A stretch of 12,553 nucleotides of DNA from NCBI GenBank assembly GCA_002363125.1, contig DEWE01000010.1, forward strand, positions 59,899 through 72,451, given 5' to 3'. Numbering within the stretch: position 1 is the first letter of the stretch; each line of letters begins with the position of its first letter. Below, piece by piece: positions 12,504-12,553 of the stretch. The position numbers and the translations under genes were made by a program. This stretch comes from Candidatus Saccharibacteria bacterium UBA3218 (lineage in GTDB: Bacteria > Patescibacteriota > Saccharimonadia > Saccharimonadales > Saccharimonadaceae). Below the pieces are notes generated by a model that was not told the DNA's origin, searched no databases, and saw nothing but the letters and a program-made list of their open reading frames with translations.

Positions 12504-12530
12504 ATTTTAAATCCTTTCTAGATTTTAAAT
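12504..12530. repeat. Nine-base direct repeat upstream of pilin paralogue 2
   Basis: ATTTTAAAT occurs at 12504-12512 and 12522-12530, flanking the Shine-Dalgarno and overlapping the possible -10. Its short length and AT content make chance a fair explanation. Confidence 0.35.
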
Positions 12531-12553
12531 ACTTACATCGCACAACAATGCTT

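Noticed and set aside
1..12553. CRISPR array, insertion sequence with transposase, or toxin-antitoxin pair
   Set aside because: Both strands were read for regularly spaced repeats, transposase motifs and small paired genes; none was found.
1..12553. Recoding of UGA as glycine, known in some CPR lineages
   Set aside because: TGA ends the lipoprotein and prepilin-peptidase genes at sensible places, and no gene needs an in-frame TGA, so the standard bacterial code fits.

Overview
The window looks like chromosomal DNA of a Patescibacteria/CPR bacterium, most likely Candidatus Saccharibacteria (TM7). The pointers are AT-rich, tightly packed genes, standard use of TGA as stop, very short or absent 5' leaders, tRNA genes with encoded CCA, and type IV pilins whose N-terminal segment I associate with Saccharibacteria. 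The lineage call rests on recalled family features, not on a search.

Layout. 1-2042 (minus): argS followed by a translationally coupled, truncated orn (oligoribonuclease). 2043-2439 has no intact gene. It holds divergent promoters for argS and tRNA-Gly(CCC), the tRNA, its terminator, and the decayed C-terminal end of what looks like a serine recombinase. 2440-2871 (plus): cytidine deaminase, followed by a small promoter/hairpin/terminator unit (2884-2959) that may be an sRNA. 3030-3866 (plus): a lipoprotein with a zinc-metallopeptidase HExxH motif. 3891-4901 (minus): a membrane-anchored SurA/PrsA-like foldase. 4927-5002: tRNA-Arg(CCU), with its last 24 bp repeated at 5048-5071. 5126-5659 (minus): an orphan gene behind a long, structured leader. 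5909-8208 (plus): a complete polar amino-acid ABC importer (binding protein, permease, ATPase), with ndk following at 8231-8746. 8817-9755 (plus): XerC/D-type tyrosine recombinase. 9757-12503: a type IV pilus locus with a pseudopilin and prepilin peptidase (minus), a pilin (plus) and a second pilin (minus).

How it fits together. The contents suit a small host-associated cell: uptake of amino acids, nucleotide and RNA salvage (cdd, ndk, orn), an extracytoplasmic foldase and peptidase, pili, and a single Xer recombinase.

The most notable observation is regulatory. Six genes (argS, the foldase gene, the binding-protein gene, xerC, the pseudopilin gene and the prepilin-peptidase gene) carry an extended -10 (TGN-TANAAT) followed by exactly six bases and then ATG. 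That places the predicted transcription start on the A of the start codon, so the messages should be leaderless. Other genes (ndk, pilins, lipoprotein, orphan) have real leaders with Shine-Dalgarno sequences. Further points of interest are a GC-rich palindromic insert carried in frame inside argS, recombination scars beside both tRNA genes, and codon usage suggesting that the pilin at 11946-12503 is the highly expressed one.
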